DNA of 43,451 nucleotides from Microvirga calopogonii (GTDB lineage: Bacteria; Pseudomonadota; Alphaproteobacteria; Rhizobiales; Beijerinckiaceae), in assembly GCF_003347665.1 (NCBI RefSeq), contig NZ_QDGA01000040.1:1-43451 (forward strand), read 5' to 3'. How positions within the stretch are numbered: position 1 is the first letter of the stretch; each line of letters begins with the position of its first letter. Shown piece by piece: positions 18,114 through 26,846 of the stretch. A program made the translations under genes and the position numbers. The notes beneath the pieces are model-generated. The model had not been told where the DNA came from. It made no database searches and was given only the letters and a program-made list of their open reading frames with translations.

Positions 18114-20261
18114 ATGTTGAGAAGCGACATTCAATTTCCTTATGGAGCCGTGTATTTTCGGAAGTCAAATCCACCACAGGAGCATTGGGAGCGGGACTAC
18201 AAAGTTGCCGCTGAGGACGGCCTCAATGTCTTTCGCCATTGGTTCATGTGGGGCGCCATTGAAGTTGCGCCCGGAGTTTACGATTGGGATGAATACGACC
18301 GGCAGTTTGATCTTGCGGCCAAGAACGGCATCAAGACAGTCATTGCCGAACTCATCCAAGCTGTCCCGGACTGGGCCATTCGCAAATATGCACACGCCGT
18401 TCAAATCACAGCGGATGGTCGAAAGCTAAGCTCCAGCATGGGGGTTTCATCGGCAACGGGTGGTTTCGCCAAAAACGGTGGTGGCGCCCTGACGCTCAAT
18501 TGCCCAGAAGTGAGGGAAGCCGCTGGGAATTTTCTCAAGGCCATGGTCACTCGCTACAAGGATCATCCCGCCATCTATGGATACGATGTCTGGAACGAGT
18601 GCAACTATGGGGAGAATATCGACTATAGCAGCTACACGAAGGTCTCGTTCCGAAAATGGCTGGAAAGCAAGTACGGGAGTCTGAAAGCTCTCGCAAGAGC
18701 CTGGCATCGCTACAGCTACGCCGAGTGGGATGATGTCGAACCGCCGGTCCAAATGGCGGCCTATCCGGAATGCATCGATTGGCTACAGTTCAAACGCGAC
18801 AATTTTTACGAGCAGATGCAGTGGCGGATCGATACCATCCGTTCAATCGACCGGAAGAACGTCATCGCTGCCCACGGCGTTTCCGGGTCAATCCCCGACA
18901 TGGCCGCCCATGGCTGCGATGATTGGCTGGCCGCCTCCAAGGTCGAGGTCTACGGCTTCACTTGGATTCAAGCTCGAAAGGGCACTGAACCGTGGAAGAC
19001 CTGGTATGGCGTCGATATCAACCGCGCGGCAGCGCGCGGTAAACCATTCTGGCATGCGGAACGACAGGGTGGCCCCCTCTGGTTGCAGCCGCAGGTAATC
19101 GGCCGCGACAAGGAGGACGGCCGCGTCGCCGAACCTGAGGATATTCGTATTTGGAGCATGACCTCGCTTGCGGGTGGCGCGCGCGGTGTCCTGAACTTGC
19201 GTTGGCGTCCGCTCCTTGACGGCCCGCTTTTCGGTGCTTTCGGCGCCTACGGCATGGATGGTTCACGCACGCCGCGCTCCGAGATGCAAAGCACATTGGC
19301 AAAATGGGCGAATGACCCGGCCCAGGCGCCGCTTTGGGAGGCGAAGCCCGTCCGCGGCGAGATCGGCATTCTCGTTGTCCGCGAGACGCAGGAATGGGAT
19401 TACCTCTTGAACTATGAACGGAACGAAAAGCCCTATCCGGCAGCCATGTGGGGTGCCTACCGCGCCTTCCTGGACAATGGACTACAACCGGATTGGGTGC
19501 ATATCGATGATATTGAGGCTTACGAAGTGCTCTATTTCCCCTACCCGATCATGTTTACCACCGAGCAGGCGGCCCGTCTGAAGGCCTGGGTCGAGAATGG
19601 CGGCACGCTCATCGCTGAAGCCTGCCCCGGCTATTTCGGTGATCGTGGCCATGTCGGTCAGGTGCAGCCAAACATGGGTTTGGATACCGTCTTCGGTGTA
19701 CGCGAGGAAGAGGTTGAATTCATGCCTGATATCGGGGACCGGATCCATTTCAGGTTCGGCGAGACTGCCGTGGATGGCGGTGGTTTCCTACAATCTTATC
19801 GTTTGACCGGTGGTACCGGCCGCGGGCATTTCGAAGACGGGCGTCTGGCGGTAGTCGAGAATCACTTTGGGAAAGGCCGCACGCTATTAATTGGTACAAA
19901 TCCTTCGGTCGCTTACTATCGCACGAACGGAAAGGCGAACGCTTCATTTTTTGCGGAACTCTTCAAGTGGTCTGGCAGCAGGCGACATGTTTCGCTTTCG
20001 AATCCGGCTCTATATGCCCGCGTTCACAAAGGTGAAAGGGGCAGCTTCCTTTGGTTGGTCAATCCGAGTCGTGCGGCACAATCAACCGCTGTAAGTTTCG
20101 CCGACAGGATTAGTATAGTGGCTGCTGGCAACGCGCTGTGGCCCGTCGGGCAAAGCCCACAAAACGGTCAGCATATTACCGTACCTCCGCGCGACGTGTT
20201 GATACTAACCTTGGAGCAATTAGACGAGCGGGTGCCAACAGGCGCGGCTGTGACAGCTTGA
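18114..20261 (+). CDS. GH42 beta-galactosidase
   Basis: A 715-aa cytoplasmic glycosidase without signal peptide. The TIM barrel carries FRHWFMWGAIEVAPGVYDWD, typical of GH42. It has the acid/base glutamate E162 in GYDVWNECNYG and the likely nucleophile E316 in PFWHAERQGGPLW. The trimerisation domain starts near residue 430 (GEIGILVVRETQEWDY, PDWVHIDDI, RLKAWVENGGTLIAEACPGYF). The C-terminal beta domain ends in LWPVGQ and ITVPPRDVLILTLEQL. The start at 18114 has AGGAG eight bases upstream. It is the last gene of the operon, separated from the ATPase by the hyi remnant. GH42 enzymes release terminal beta-galactose from short oligosaccharides, so imported galacto-oligosaccharides are the likely substrate (inference). 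Confidence 0.9.
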   Translation: MLRSDIQFPYGAVYFRKSNPPQEHWERDYKVAAEDGLNVFRHWFMWGAIEVAPGVYDWDEYDRQFDLAAKNGIKTVIAELIQAVPDWAIRKYAHAVQITADGRKLSSSMGVSSATGGFAKNGGGALTLNCPEVREAAGNFLKAMVTRYKDHPAIYGYDVWNECNYGENIDYSSYTKVSFRKWLESKYGSLKALARAWHRYSYAEWDDVEPPVQMAAYPECIDWLQFKRDNFYEQMQWRIDTIRSIDRKNVIAAHGVSGSIPDMAAHGCDDWLAASKVEVYGFTWIQARKGTEPWKTWYGVDINRAAARGKPFWHAERQGGPLWLQPQVIGRDKEDGRVAEPEDIRIWSMTSLAGGARGVLNLRWRPLLDGPLFGAFGAYGMDGSRTPRSEMQSTLAKWANDPAQAPLWEAKPVRGEIGILVVRETQEWDYLLNYERNEKPYPAAMWGAYRAFLDNGLQPDWVHIDDIEAYEVLYFPYPIMFTTEQAARLKAWVENGGTLIAEACPGYFGDRGHVGQVQPNMGLDTVFGVREEEVEFMPDIGDRIHFRFGETAVDGGGFLQSYRLTGGTGRGHFEDGRLAVVENHFGKGRTLLIGTNPSVAYYRTNGKANASFFAELFKWSGSRRHVSLSNPALYARVHKGERGSFLWLVNPSRAAQSTAVSFADRISIVAAGNALWPVGQSPQNGQHITVPPRDVLILTLEQLDERVPTGAAVTA

Positions 20262-20372
20262 GATCCAGGCTTGTGGCATGGCCATTGCCCAAGCGGATGC
20301 GGTGGAGGGTACTGTCAACTTGGCGCGAAGTCGGCACAGCTGGCCCCGACATAGTCATCACGTCAGCCCAAC

Positions 20373-20633
20373 TCAGCCGACGAGGGCAGTACCAGTCGCC
20401 TCGCGCCACAAAGCGAAGGCGCGATCCCGCGCAGCCCGGTACTCACTGGCGCAAAGACGGTGACGGCGGAGCTGGAAGTGATTGTGGATCGGGGTGTGGG
20501 TGGCGAGAAACTGTTGGGCCTGCCGGACTGACTTGAACCGCCTCATGTGGCGCTCCCGCCGTCGGGTGGGTTGGTGCGACACCTCACAGCGGTTGTTGAG
20601 ATATCGGCTCTGCCGATGTTCAACAACCGGCAG
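20373..20633 (-). pseudogene. C-terminal remnant of an IS6-family transposase
   Basis: The minus-strand frame reads LPVVEHRQSRYLNN, SHQPTRRRERHMRRFKSV and AQQFLATHTP. It is the last third of an IS6 transposase of the same subgroup as the remnant at 7873-8271. Only the catalytic Glu region (NNRCEVSHQ) is present; both Asp motifs are missing. It lies about 110 bp downstream of the GH42 stop, in the opposite direction. The open frame extends about 18 codons upstream into unrelated DNA. No terminal repeat is found. Confidence 0.75.
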
Positions 20634-20685
20634 GTGGACTTGCTCCGAAAGAATGGAGAGCCTTTCATGAAGAAGGAGGATCTCC

Positions 20686-20751
20686 ATGCCCCAGACACGC
20701 TTTACGAGAGAGTTCCAGGATGAGGCGGTGCGGCTGGCATCGTCAACTTAA
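20686..20751 (+). pseudogene. Truncated start of an IS3-type OrfA
   Basis: An excellent ribosome-binding site (AAGGAGG) precedes an ATG whose product reads MPQTRFTREFQDEAVRLAS before a stop at codon 22. The pattern matches the first residues of IS3-family OrfA proteins (RFTxEFxxEAVRL). The rest of the gene and the element are gone. It is a small relic between two IS6-related sequences. Confidence 0.5.
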
Positions 20752-20840
20752 CGGGTTGAGGTAGGTCCGCCGTCCTGGACCGTTAACTCAGAAGCCCGCG
20801 GCGACGCCAGTTACCTCGGCCCAGACCCCGAAGGCTAGGG

Positions 20841-21653
20841 GGCACCGTTGCATTAACCTCGGCCGTAAAGCGAGGAGCGGTTCATCAAGGATCCGCACCC
20901 GTGTGTCTGTTCAAGCGCCGTCGCTTCCCGGTTGAGATCATCCTGCTGTGCGTGCGCTGGTACTGCAAGTACGAGATCAGCTATCGCGATCTGGCCGAGA
21001 TGATGTCCGAGCGCGGTATCCGCGTCAGTCCAAGCACGATCTTTTGTTGGGTCCAACGCTATGCTCCGGAGATCGAGAAGCGGGTGGGCCCCTACCAGGG
21101 ACATCGTTCAGGCTCATGGCGCGTGGACGAGACCTATGTCCGAGTGGGTGGGCGCTGGCGATACTTGTTTCGAGCGGTCGATAAACATGGTCGGTTGATT
21201 GCCTCCATGCTGTCCAGCCGGCGTGATACCGGAGCGGCGTATCGCTTCCTGCGCAAAGCCCTGCGAGCGGTGAGTGACTATCCTCCTTCATCCATCACGA
21301 CCGACAAACTGGCGTCGTATCCCAAGGCGATCCTGCGCCTGCAGAACGAAGGGCTTCTGCCGAACGATGTGGTACACCGCACCTCGAAATATCTGAACAA
21401 CATCCTTGAAGCGGATCATGGCGCGCTCAAGCGCGTGATCCGTCCGACACGCGGCTTCCAGAGCATGAAAACCGCCGCCGCAACTCTGACGGGTTTTGAA
21501 ATCATGCGCATGATCCGCCGCGGTCATTACAACAAGCGGGGATGGCAAGCGACAAGCGAAATTCGTCTGATCAATCAGCTCTTCGGTCTGGCTGCCTGAG
21601 CGGCCCGTTAAACGGGGTCCGCTATGCCGTTTTCAAGTTACTGCAACGGTGCC
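20841..21653 (+). mobile_element. IS6-family insertion sequence, copy C (complete)
   Basis: This is an 813-bp element with 17-bp terminal repeats matching at 16 of 17 positions. The left end is GGCACCGTTGCATTAAC at 20841-20857, and the right end reads GGCACCGTTGCAGTAAC inwards from 21653. One transposase gene runs on the plus strand. The outside eight bases (GGCTAGGG and GTGGCTGA) differ, so no target duplication is seen. Its ends resemble those of the 100-bp element at 24078. Confidence 0.88.
20901..21599 (+). CDS. IS6-family transposase (copy C)
   Basis: A 232-aa DDE transposase read from a GTG at 20901 (CLFKRRRFPVEIILLCVRWY). The triad is complete: D76 in SWRVDETYVRVGGRW, D135 in SITTDKLASYP and E170 in NNILEADHGALKR, with the normal 35-residue D-to-E spacing. 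The N-terminal helix-turn-helix (YRDLAEMMSERGIRVSPSTI) and C-terminus (FQSMKTAAATLTGFEIMRM) are intact, so the copy could be active. It is a third subgroup, distinct from copies A and B. Confidence 0.94.
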   Translation: MCLFKRRRFPVEIILLCVRWYCKYEISYRDLAEMMSERGIRVSPSTIFCWVQRYAPEIEKRVGPYQGHRSGSWRVDETYVRVGGRWRYLFRAVDKHGRLIASMLSSRRDTGAAYRFLRKALRAVSDYPPSSITTDKLASYPKAILRLQNEGLLPNDVVHRTSKYLNNILEADHGALKRVIRPTRGFQSMKTAAATLTGFEIMRMIRRGHYNKRGWQATSEIRLINQLFGLAA

Positions 21654-21732
21654 GTGGCTGAACATAGCGTAAGCTCAGGCCGCGTCAGTGGCGTTTCTAA
21701 TGAGCCAATAAGTGTGTATCGCGCTGCTACCC

Positions 21733-22578
21733 TCAGGTTTTAGGAGCAATGTCGATCTTGAACCACTTCATCGAGAGTTTCTGGATGGTGCCGTCCTGAG
21801 TGGCCGCGTTGATTGCCTCATTGAGCTTCTGCTTTAACTCAGCGTCCTCCTTGCGCAAACCAATGCCGACCCCGTCGCCCTGAATGCCACCGGTGACAGC
21901 AGGCCCGACGAGGGCGTAGTCCTTGAATTCCGGCTTACCGAGGGTGCCGATAATCGCAGTGGCGTCCGCCAGCACCGCATCAATCCGCCCGGCCAGAAGA
22001 TCCAGGTCATGGGCTTCGGTGGTCTTGTACTCCCGAATGTCGGCCGTACCCCTCAGGTACTTCTCGGCGAAGACGGGATGAGTGGTGGAGACCTGGACGC
22101 CGATCGTCTTGCCCTTGAGCAGCGGCTTCGTCGCCTCAATTGCCTTCTCGGCCTCCGCTCGCTGGCTTACCAGATTATAGGTTTGCCCCGTTCCCGGCAT
22201 CTTGGCGAGTGGCGAGTCCTTCGCTACAAGATAACCATTTGGCGAGTCTGCGTAGGGTCCTGCGAAGTCAATGACCTGCTTGCGGTCGTCGGTGATGCTC
22301 ATGCCGGCCATGATGGCATCGTATTTCTTCGCCTGAAGAGCAGGGATAATCCCGTCCCAGTCCTGGGCCACAATCTCGCACTTTATCTTGATACGGCGGC
22401 AGAGTTCATTGGCGAGATCAATGTCGAAGCCTTCGAGCTTGCCGCCCGCACCTGTGAAATTCCACGGGGCATAAGCGCCTTCCGTTGCGATCTTGATGAC
22501 TCTGTCCTGTGCAGCAGTCACACCACCTGCCAGAGTGGTAGCGATCGCAGCTAACGCGAAGCTCCTCATGATAGTCAT
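21733..22578 (-). CDS. Amino-acid ABC transporter substrate-binding protein (family 3, HisJ/ArgT-like), orphan
   Basis: A 281-aa periplasmic binding protein. The signal peptide (MRSFALAAIATTLAGGVTAA) is followed by the family 3 core: IATEGAYAPWNFTGAGG, LEGFDIDLANELCRR, DAIMAGMSITDDRKQVIDFA and KGKTIGVQV. These resemble lysine/arginine/ornithine and histidine binding proteins. The start at 22578 has AAGGTGA a few bases upstream; the open frame extends 47 codons further without support. No permease or ATPase gene lies next to it. IS6 copy C ends 80 bp downstream, and 450 bp upstream come an SDR and truncated genes. It may therefore be a remainder of a larger uptake operon or may work with a transporter encoded elsewhere. 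Confidence 0.9.
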   Translation of the reverse strand: MTIMRSFALAAIATTLAGGVTAAQDRVIKIATEGAYAPWNFTGAGGKLEGFDIDLANELCRRIKIKCEIVAQDWDGIIPALQAKKYDAIMAGMSITDDRKQVIDFAGPYADSPNGYLVAKDSPLAKMPGTGQTYNLVSQRAEAEKAIEATKPLLKGKTIGVQVSTTHPVFAEKYLRGTADIREYKTTEAHDLDLLAGRIDAVLADATAIIGTLGKPEFKDYALVGPAVTGGIQGDGVGIGLRKEDAELKQKLNEAINAATQDGTIQKLSMKWFKIDIAPKT

Positions 22579-23028
22579 TTCTGTCACCTTCGTCTTTTGG
22601 CCTGCGATGAAGATCTTGAATTCTATAACGGAAATCAGCTTATTGGAACTATGCTCCAACCCCGGATTCTCTAGCACCCGTGTGAAAATGTGGGATGCAA
22701 CGTGAGCCGTCACGCCCAACCTGGACCGTCAGCCTGACATCCGTCTAATGCATTCATCAGGAAAGCTACACAGCGGACCGATGAGACCGATTTGGGTCTG
22801 CGCTCACACGCAGCCAGGCCTTGCTCCTTCAGATGCGACTTCAGTACGCTTGGTTGCATTTGTGTCACCGTAGCGCCTAAGAATTTTGGCATGCCGTCTC
22901 TTTTGCACAGCTTGATTTCATGTCTGAGATGATGTGACAGTACTCTTCAAAGCTTGAAATCGCGCGGGATGGCTTGACGAGTTAACGTTTAGTTGAGCCT
23001 GCGAGGGCCGTGCTTCTTGCAAAGGCAT
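22579..23028. other. Intergenic stretch upstream of the orphan binding protein
   Basis: These 450 bp have one possible 60-codon frame on the minus strand (22710-22892) whose translation matches nothing I know and has no clear ribosome-binding site. I do not support it as a gene. The region should hold the promoter of the binding-protein gene. Confidence 0.35.
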
Positions 23029-23802
23029 TCACAAGCTCGCGGTTACTCCTCCGTCAACATAAATCACCTGCCCATTTACAAATGCCGACGCCTTTGATGC
23101 CAAAAATATTGGTACGCCGATGAGGTCGTCCAGTTCACCCCAGCGTCTAGAAGGAGTCCGCGCAATGAGCCACTCGGAGAATGTGGGATCATCGACGAGT
23201 GCTTGATTCAACTCGGTCTTGAAATATCCCGGTCCGATCCCGTTTACCTGCAAGCCGTACTTGCCCCAATCGATTGCCATCCCTTTCGTGAGCATTTTGA
23301 CCGCTCCCTTCGACGCAGCGTAGGGCGCGATTGAGGGGCGACCCAACTCACTTTGGACCGAGCAGATGTTGATGATCTTGCCGCGCTTGCGAGGGATCAT
23401 CCTGCGGGCCACAGCCTGACTGACGAGAAAGACACTGTCCACGTTTGTTGACATAAGTTCATGCCGGGTCTCCTCAGGATAATCTTCGAGCGGCGCCCGA
23501 CGCTGCATGCCGGCATTATTGATGAGAATTTCAATAGGGCCGATCTCATTCTCGATGTGATCGATGGCGCTACCGACAGCCGCGCTGTCTATGACGTCGA
23601 ATGGTGCTTCAGCGACTTGGTAGCCGAGTTCACGGAGCGATTTGGCAGCATTGTGAACCTTTTGCGATCTGCGTCCGTTGAGGACCACTCGTACGCCAGC
23701 CCCTGCCAGGCCGCGAGCCATGGCGAGGCCAAGTCCTGCGCTCGATCCGGTTACCAACGCAACTCTACCCGTAAGGTCGAAAAGATCCGATGCCGCTGTC
23801 AT
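23029..23802 (-). CDS. SDR-family oxidoreductase, gluconate 5-dehydrogenase-like
   Basis: A 257-aa classical short-chain dehydrogenase/reductase. The cofactor motif is TGSSAGLGLA (about 17-26), followed by VVLNGRR, where the arginines favour NADP. Then come NNAGMQRRAP and the catalytic serine and YAASK motif (NICSVQSELGRPSIAPYAASK). The C-terminal signature is FLASKASAFVNGQVIYVDGG. Closest in pattern are gluconate 5-dehydrogenase and 2-deoxy-D-gluconate dehydrogenase, which act on sugar acids. A LacI fragment lies 50 bp upstream on the same strand, which suggests that the two once formed a sugar-acid operon. The exact substrate is inferred only. Confidence 0.88.
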   Translation of the reverse strand: MTAASDLFDLTGRVALVTGSSAGLGLAMARGLAGAGVRVVLNGRRSQKVHNAAKSLRELGYQVAEAPFDVIDSAAVGSAIDHIENEIGPIEILINNAGMQRRAPLEDYPEETRHELMSTNVDSVFLVSQAVARRMIPRKRGKIINICSVQSELGRPSIAPYAASKGAVKMLTKGMAIDWGKYGLQVNGIGPGYFKTELNQALVDDPTFSEWLIARTPSRRWGELDDLIGVPIFLASKASAFVNGQVIYVDGGVTASL

Positions 23803-23852
23803 TTGTGTCCGTGCCTCTTCGCCTGTTAGCTAAGCCTGCGATGGAAGAGGTG

Positions 23853-24077
23853 TCAGGTCGTTCCCCGCACGATCAAGTCTGGTTCGATCACGATACCATG
23901 CTGGGTATGACGCCCCTCAATCCGGTCAAGGAGCATTCGCATTGCGAGTTCGCCTAGATCCTCCTTCGCCACCCGCAGCGTCGTCAATGGAGGCGACACG
24001 AGCCCTGCGAGAAGAATGTCGTCGCACCCGGTCACTGCGATATCAGCAGGAATAGCAATCTGCTGCTCCTTCAATAC
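23853..24077 (-). pseudogene. C-terminal fragment of a LacI-family regulator
   Basis: The frame reads LKEQQIAIPADIAVTGCDD, then LVSPPLTTLRV, DLGELAMRMLLDRIEG and VIEPDLIVRGT. This is the last approximately 74 residues of a LacI-family effector domain (the usual VxGFDD, PPLTTVRxP and RxS end pattern). The DNA-binding domain and most of the ligand domain are missing. The break falls exactly at the edge of the 100-bp IS6-ended element at 24078. The fragment lies just upstream of the SDR gene on the same strand and probably once regulated it. Confidence 0.88.
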
Positions 24078-24177
24078 GGCTCTGTTGCATTAACCCGTCA
24101 CGCCACAGGATATAGTGGCGGTAACGGCGGGCGGGCACGCTACGGATTGTGCCTCCCATAGTTAATGCAACAGAGCC
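24078..24177. mobile_element. 100-bp non-coding element with perfect 17-bp IS6-type terminal repeats
   Basis: GGCTCTGTTGCATTAAC at 24078-24094 is perfectly repeated in inverted form at 24161-24177. These ends are of the IS6 type and nearly equal those of IS6 copy C (GGCACCGTTGCATTAAC). Between them are only 66 bp, with an imperfect stem (CCGTCACGCCAC against GTGGCGGTAACGG) and no coding potential. It looks like a MITE or an internally deleted IS6 derivative. The eight bases on either side (TTCAATAC and GCTTCATC) do not match. It joins two different truncated genes. Confidence 0.85.
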
Positions 24178-24563
24178 GCTTCATCCCAGACAGAGCCGAC
24201 GATTTCAACGGATGCGTTCCATCCCTGCAGTTTCGCGACCTTATCGGGTGCGACATTGGACGGCAGGAAGATCTTGGCCGCGACGCCCGCGACATGGGCC
24301 GTGCGCGCAATGGCCAGTCCGTGATTGCCTCCGGAGGCAGTCACCAGTCCGTGCCTCAATCGTTCCGGCGGCAGGGTCTTCAGGCGGTTCATGGCGCCTC
24401 GCGCCTTGAACGAGCCGGCTACCTGCAAAAGCTCGAGTTTGAGCGTGACCCGTCCCTCAAGTCCGCCGGCTTCGCGCATCTGCATGGCTGACAGCACCGG
24501 AGTGCGCCGGATGAAGGGGGCGATACGCTCCTGCGCAGACAGGATGTTGTCAGGCGTGATCAC
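24178..24563 (-). pseudogene. N-terminal fragment of threonine ammonia-lyase (PLP-dependent)
   Basis: A GTG start at 24563 with a strong AGGAGGA seven bases upstream opens a frame of about 128 residues. It reads ILSAQERIAPFIRRTPVL, LKLELLQVAGSFKARGA and LVTASGGNHGLAIA. This is the front third of a threonine dehydratase/serine racemase-type fold-type II PLP enzyme. The PLP lysine is in SFKARGA and the substrate loop is SGGNHG. The remaining approximately 200 residues are missing: the frame runs into the 100-bp element at 24177 and ends there. The strong start signal shows that the gene was functional before truncation. Confidence 0.88.
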
Positions 24564-24918
24564 GGCAGGGTCCTCCTGGACAGTATCGAAGTAGGAGCTG
24601 CTTCAGCAAACACGCCGGGAACACGGCGATCGAATGGATGATCTGTGGGGCGGGCCGCAGTCTGCCGCGCAATCGCCCCGCGTCGGGCGCCCGGGAAGGC
24701 GCATTGAGGTTCGGTTCGCCACGCCCGGGGAGGCCCCTCCCGGCCACGACTGAATGAGCAATGTTGGCGGGCCTGAAAGTAAGACCACCCGGGATTTGAC
24801 CTTGGTCGAGGTTGCGGATCACGGCGTATGCTTGCCCAACAAGATTAGACTGACCCGACTCAGACACGGCGTCGTGACCTGGGGTTGCCTCCCCTTAGCG
24901 ATATGCCCCTGCGGGTCG
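24564..24918. other. Intergenic stretch upstream of the truncated ammonia-lyase
   Basis: These 355 bp contain no supported gene. They probably keep the original promoter of the truncated threonine ammonia-lyase gene, just upstream of 24563 on the minus strand. Confidence 0.35.
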
Positions 24919-25290
24919 TCACGCCCAGCCAAGGAACCCATCCATGCTGCTGATCGGGGGAGCCACTCGAAGTTGCTCAATGTTTGGAACTGGCCGTTGA
25001 AGCGTCGGGGAACCGTTGAACGCCTCCTCAAGTGCAGCCGCTACGCCCAGGACGAAGGCGTCTCCTCCTCTGGGACCTACAATCTGCAGACCAAAGGGCA
25101 TCCCCTGCGCGTCAAGCCCAACAGGCAGACAAACAGCAGGGTGACCTGACAGTGTCACATAATAGGCCATCGCCAGCCAGTGAAAGTAGTTGCGTGTCCG
25201 CTGCCCGTCGATCTCAGTTGGATAAGGTTCCCGCCATGGCCGTGGGCTGATCGTGATGGCAGGCGTGATCAGAACATCATGGGACTGAAA
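24919..25290 (-). pseudogene. C-terminal fragment of an amidase-signature enzyme
   Basis: The frame reads SFFQSHDVLITPAITISP, YFHWLAMAYYVTLSGHPA, VCLPVGLDAQGMPFGLQIVG and VLGVAAALEEAF. This is the last approximately 125 residues of an amidase-signature family hydrolase (usually 450-500 aa; DVLLTPT, GxPAxxxPxG and GLPxGxQxxG patterns). The glycine/serine-rich catalytic core with the Ser-cisSer-Lys triad is missing. Similarity stops at about 25290, exactly where the 344-bp inverted-repeat element begins. The open frame continues into the element, but that part is unrelated. Confidence 0.85.
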
Positions 25291-25634
25291 GAAGCTGGGG
25301 AGCGCGCAAGGTTTGTGCAATAAACCTCGGCAACTTGGACGAAGCGTGAACATCGGTCCGACAGCATCCGATTGACGCTGTTTTGCAGGCACTCCCGCCT
25401 TGCATGACGCCTCAACGCGGTCGGCAGTCGGGTGCTAGACGAACGCACGGTGCTTGATGGTACTGATCATCGGCTGAGAGATCGACAATATGGCTAGAGC
25501 TTTGATCTCCTGAGAGTTTCTGAGTGTTTCAGCGCGCGTCGCCACTAAGAAACCGACAGCGTCTGAGAGATGCTGTTCCGAATTTGTCCTGTTTGGCGCG
25601 GTTTATTGCACAAACCTTCGCGCTCCCCAGTTTC
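25291..25634. mobile_element. 344-bp non-coding element with 35-36 bp terminal inverted repeats
   Basis: The left end (25291-25326) and the right end (25600-25634) are inverted copies: GAAGCTGGGGAGCGCGCAAG and GAAACTGGGGAGCGCGAAG, followed in both by GGTTTGTGCAATAAACC. They agree except for one substitution and one extra base. The inner GGTTTGTGCAATAAACC part is itself partly palindromic. The 273 bp between carry no convincing gene. This looks like a MITE or a deleted insertion sequence of unidentified family. Its left edge coincides with the break in the amidase gene. Confidence 0.75.
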
Positions 25635-25679
25635 CGCACAGCGCGACACTGATGCTTAGCTACACCGCTTCCAGGCTTC

Positions 25680-26846
25680 CTAGCGCAGGTCAGCCAGGAG
25701 GCGCTCCAAATCACGCAGATTGACCGTTCCGGTCTTCAGGAGGATGGCGTCGACCTGGCTCTTGATGGTCGATTCCTTGAGCCCACGCATGGCTGCCACA
25801 GCACTCTTGGTGGCACCACCATACAAAGAACATGCTACTTCTGCCTCAGCCTGCGTCAATCCAAACAGCCGGCGAAGCAGGTTCGAATCCGGTGCTCGGG
25901 ATGCTGCCCTGAGATCCCGCAGCAGGATGAGCGCTTGACCAGGCACACGTCCGGACAACCCTCCTGTTCCTTCCGACAGCCGGCGCGGCAACGGACTCAC
26001 AAGAGCAGCAAGAACGGGTGCAGCCGATGCATCCCGCACCCGTAGTCCCCCGCCCGGGGAGCCATCCAGGGCTGTGGCTCGCACAAGGGTATTTAGAGTT
26101 TTCTGATCCTCGTGGTGGAGGGCTGCGAGAACGCGGTGACGGACACCAAGCCCAACTTTCTGCGCAACAAACCGCAATCCTAACCTGTTCACTGCTATGG
26201 CCTCAGCGGCTGCGTTCGCCACCAGGACCCTCATCTCGGCATCCACAACCACCACTGCCGTTGAGAGTGCATCGAGTGCCGCTGTGCCAGGCGAACTGGA
26301 GGATGGACCAGGGGTGAGACGATGGCGCAATTGCATGGCGCGTCGCAGATGCGGCAGCAGATGATCCAGCAGACGGGCATCGGCCTGTTCGAAGGGGCCT
26401 TCCCCGTCGGCGCGGTGCAGGCAAACCGGCATGAGCCCGGCAGTCCCCAGCGGCACGACCGTGCCGACCACATGGCGCAGGCCGACATGCCTCCCGAGAT
26501 CGGCGTAGAATTCGCTTCGAACGTACTCGGCATCCGGCACCAAGTGACCGCTGGTCCTTGCTCGCGGCGGCGCGTTCGGATCCACCTGCCGAACGGCTTC
26601 CGCCGTCCGGATTGTCCATAGGTCAACATGGCGGTAGTAAGTTTGATAGGCGACAATCTCCTTATCGGGGTAGTCAGCCCGGTAGAGGAGTTCCGCGTGT
26701 TCGCCCTGCTGATCCGAGACGCAGACCCAGCCATTGCTGGCCCGGAGCAAGCTTGACAGGCTCCTGCCAACAGCAGTCCAGGGCGTTCCGCCCGCTGCGG
26801 CATCATAGATTTCTTCAGTAAGCGCAAGCAACTGACCATCAGACAT
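25680..26846 (-). CDS. LuxR-type transcriptional regulator (C-terminal helix-turn-helix)
   Basis: A 388-aa regulator. The C-terminal region (about 325-385) is a GerE/LuxR helix-turn-helix: LFGLTQAEAEVACSLYGG, then VAAMRGLKESTIKSQVDAIL. The N-terminal approximately 180 residues resemble a GAF/PAS-like sensor (WTAVGRSLSSLLRASNGWVC, HVVGTVVPLGTAGLMPVCL). A second PAS-like stretch (STAVVVVDAEMRVLVANAAA) covers about 195-240. No phospho-receiver domain is present. GGAGG lies 9 bases before the ATG at 26846. The gene diverges from the transporter and dehydrogenase pair at 27119, with a perfect 22-bp palindrome between, and probably controls that pair. The ligand is unknown. Confidence 0.85.
   Translation of the reverse strand: MSDGQLLALTEEIYDAAAGGTPWTAVGRSLSSLLRASNGWVCVSDQQGEHAELLYRADYPDKEIVAYQTYYRHVDLWTIRTAEAVRQVDPNAPPRARTSGHLVPDAEYVRSEFYADLGRHVGLRHVVGTVVPLGTAGLMPVCLHRADGEGPFEQADARLLDHLLPHLRRAMQLRHRLTPGPSSSSPGTAALDALSTAVVVVDAEMRVLVANAAAEAIAVNRLGLRFVAQKVGLGVRHRVLAALHHEDQKTLNTLVRATALDGSPGGGLRVRDASAAPVLAALVSPLPRRLSEGTGGLSGRVPGQALILLRDLRAASRAPDSNLLRRLFGLTQAEAEVACSLYGGATKSAVAAMRGLKESTIKSQVDAILLKTGTVNLRDLERLLADLR

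Noticed and set aside
22710..22892. 60-codon minus-strand ORF between the binding protein and the SDR
   Set aside because: There is no family resemblance and only a weak start signal, so it is not supported.
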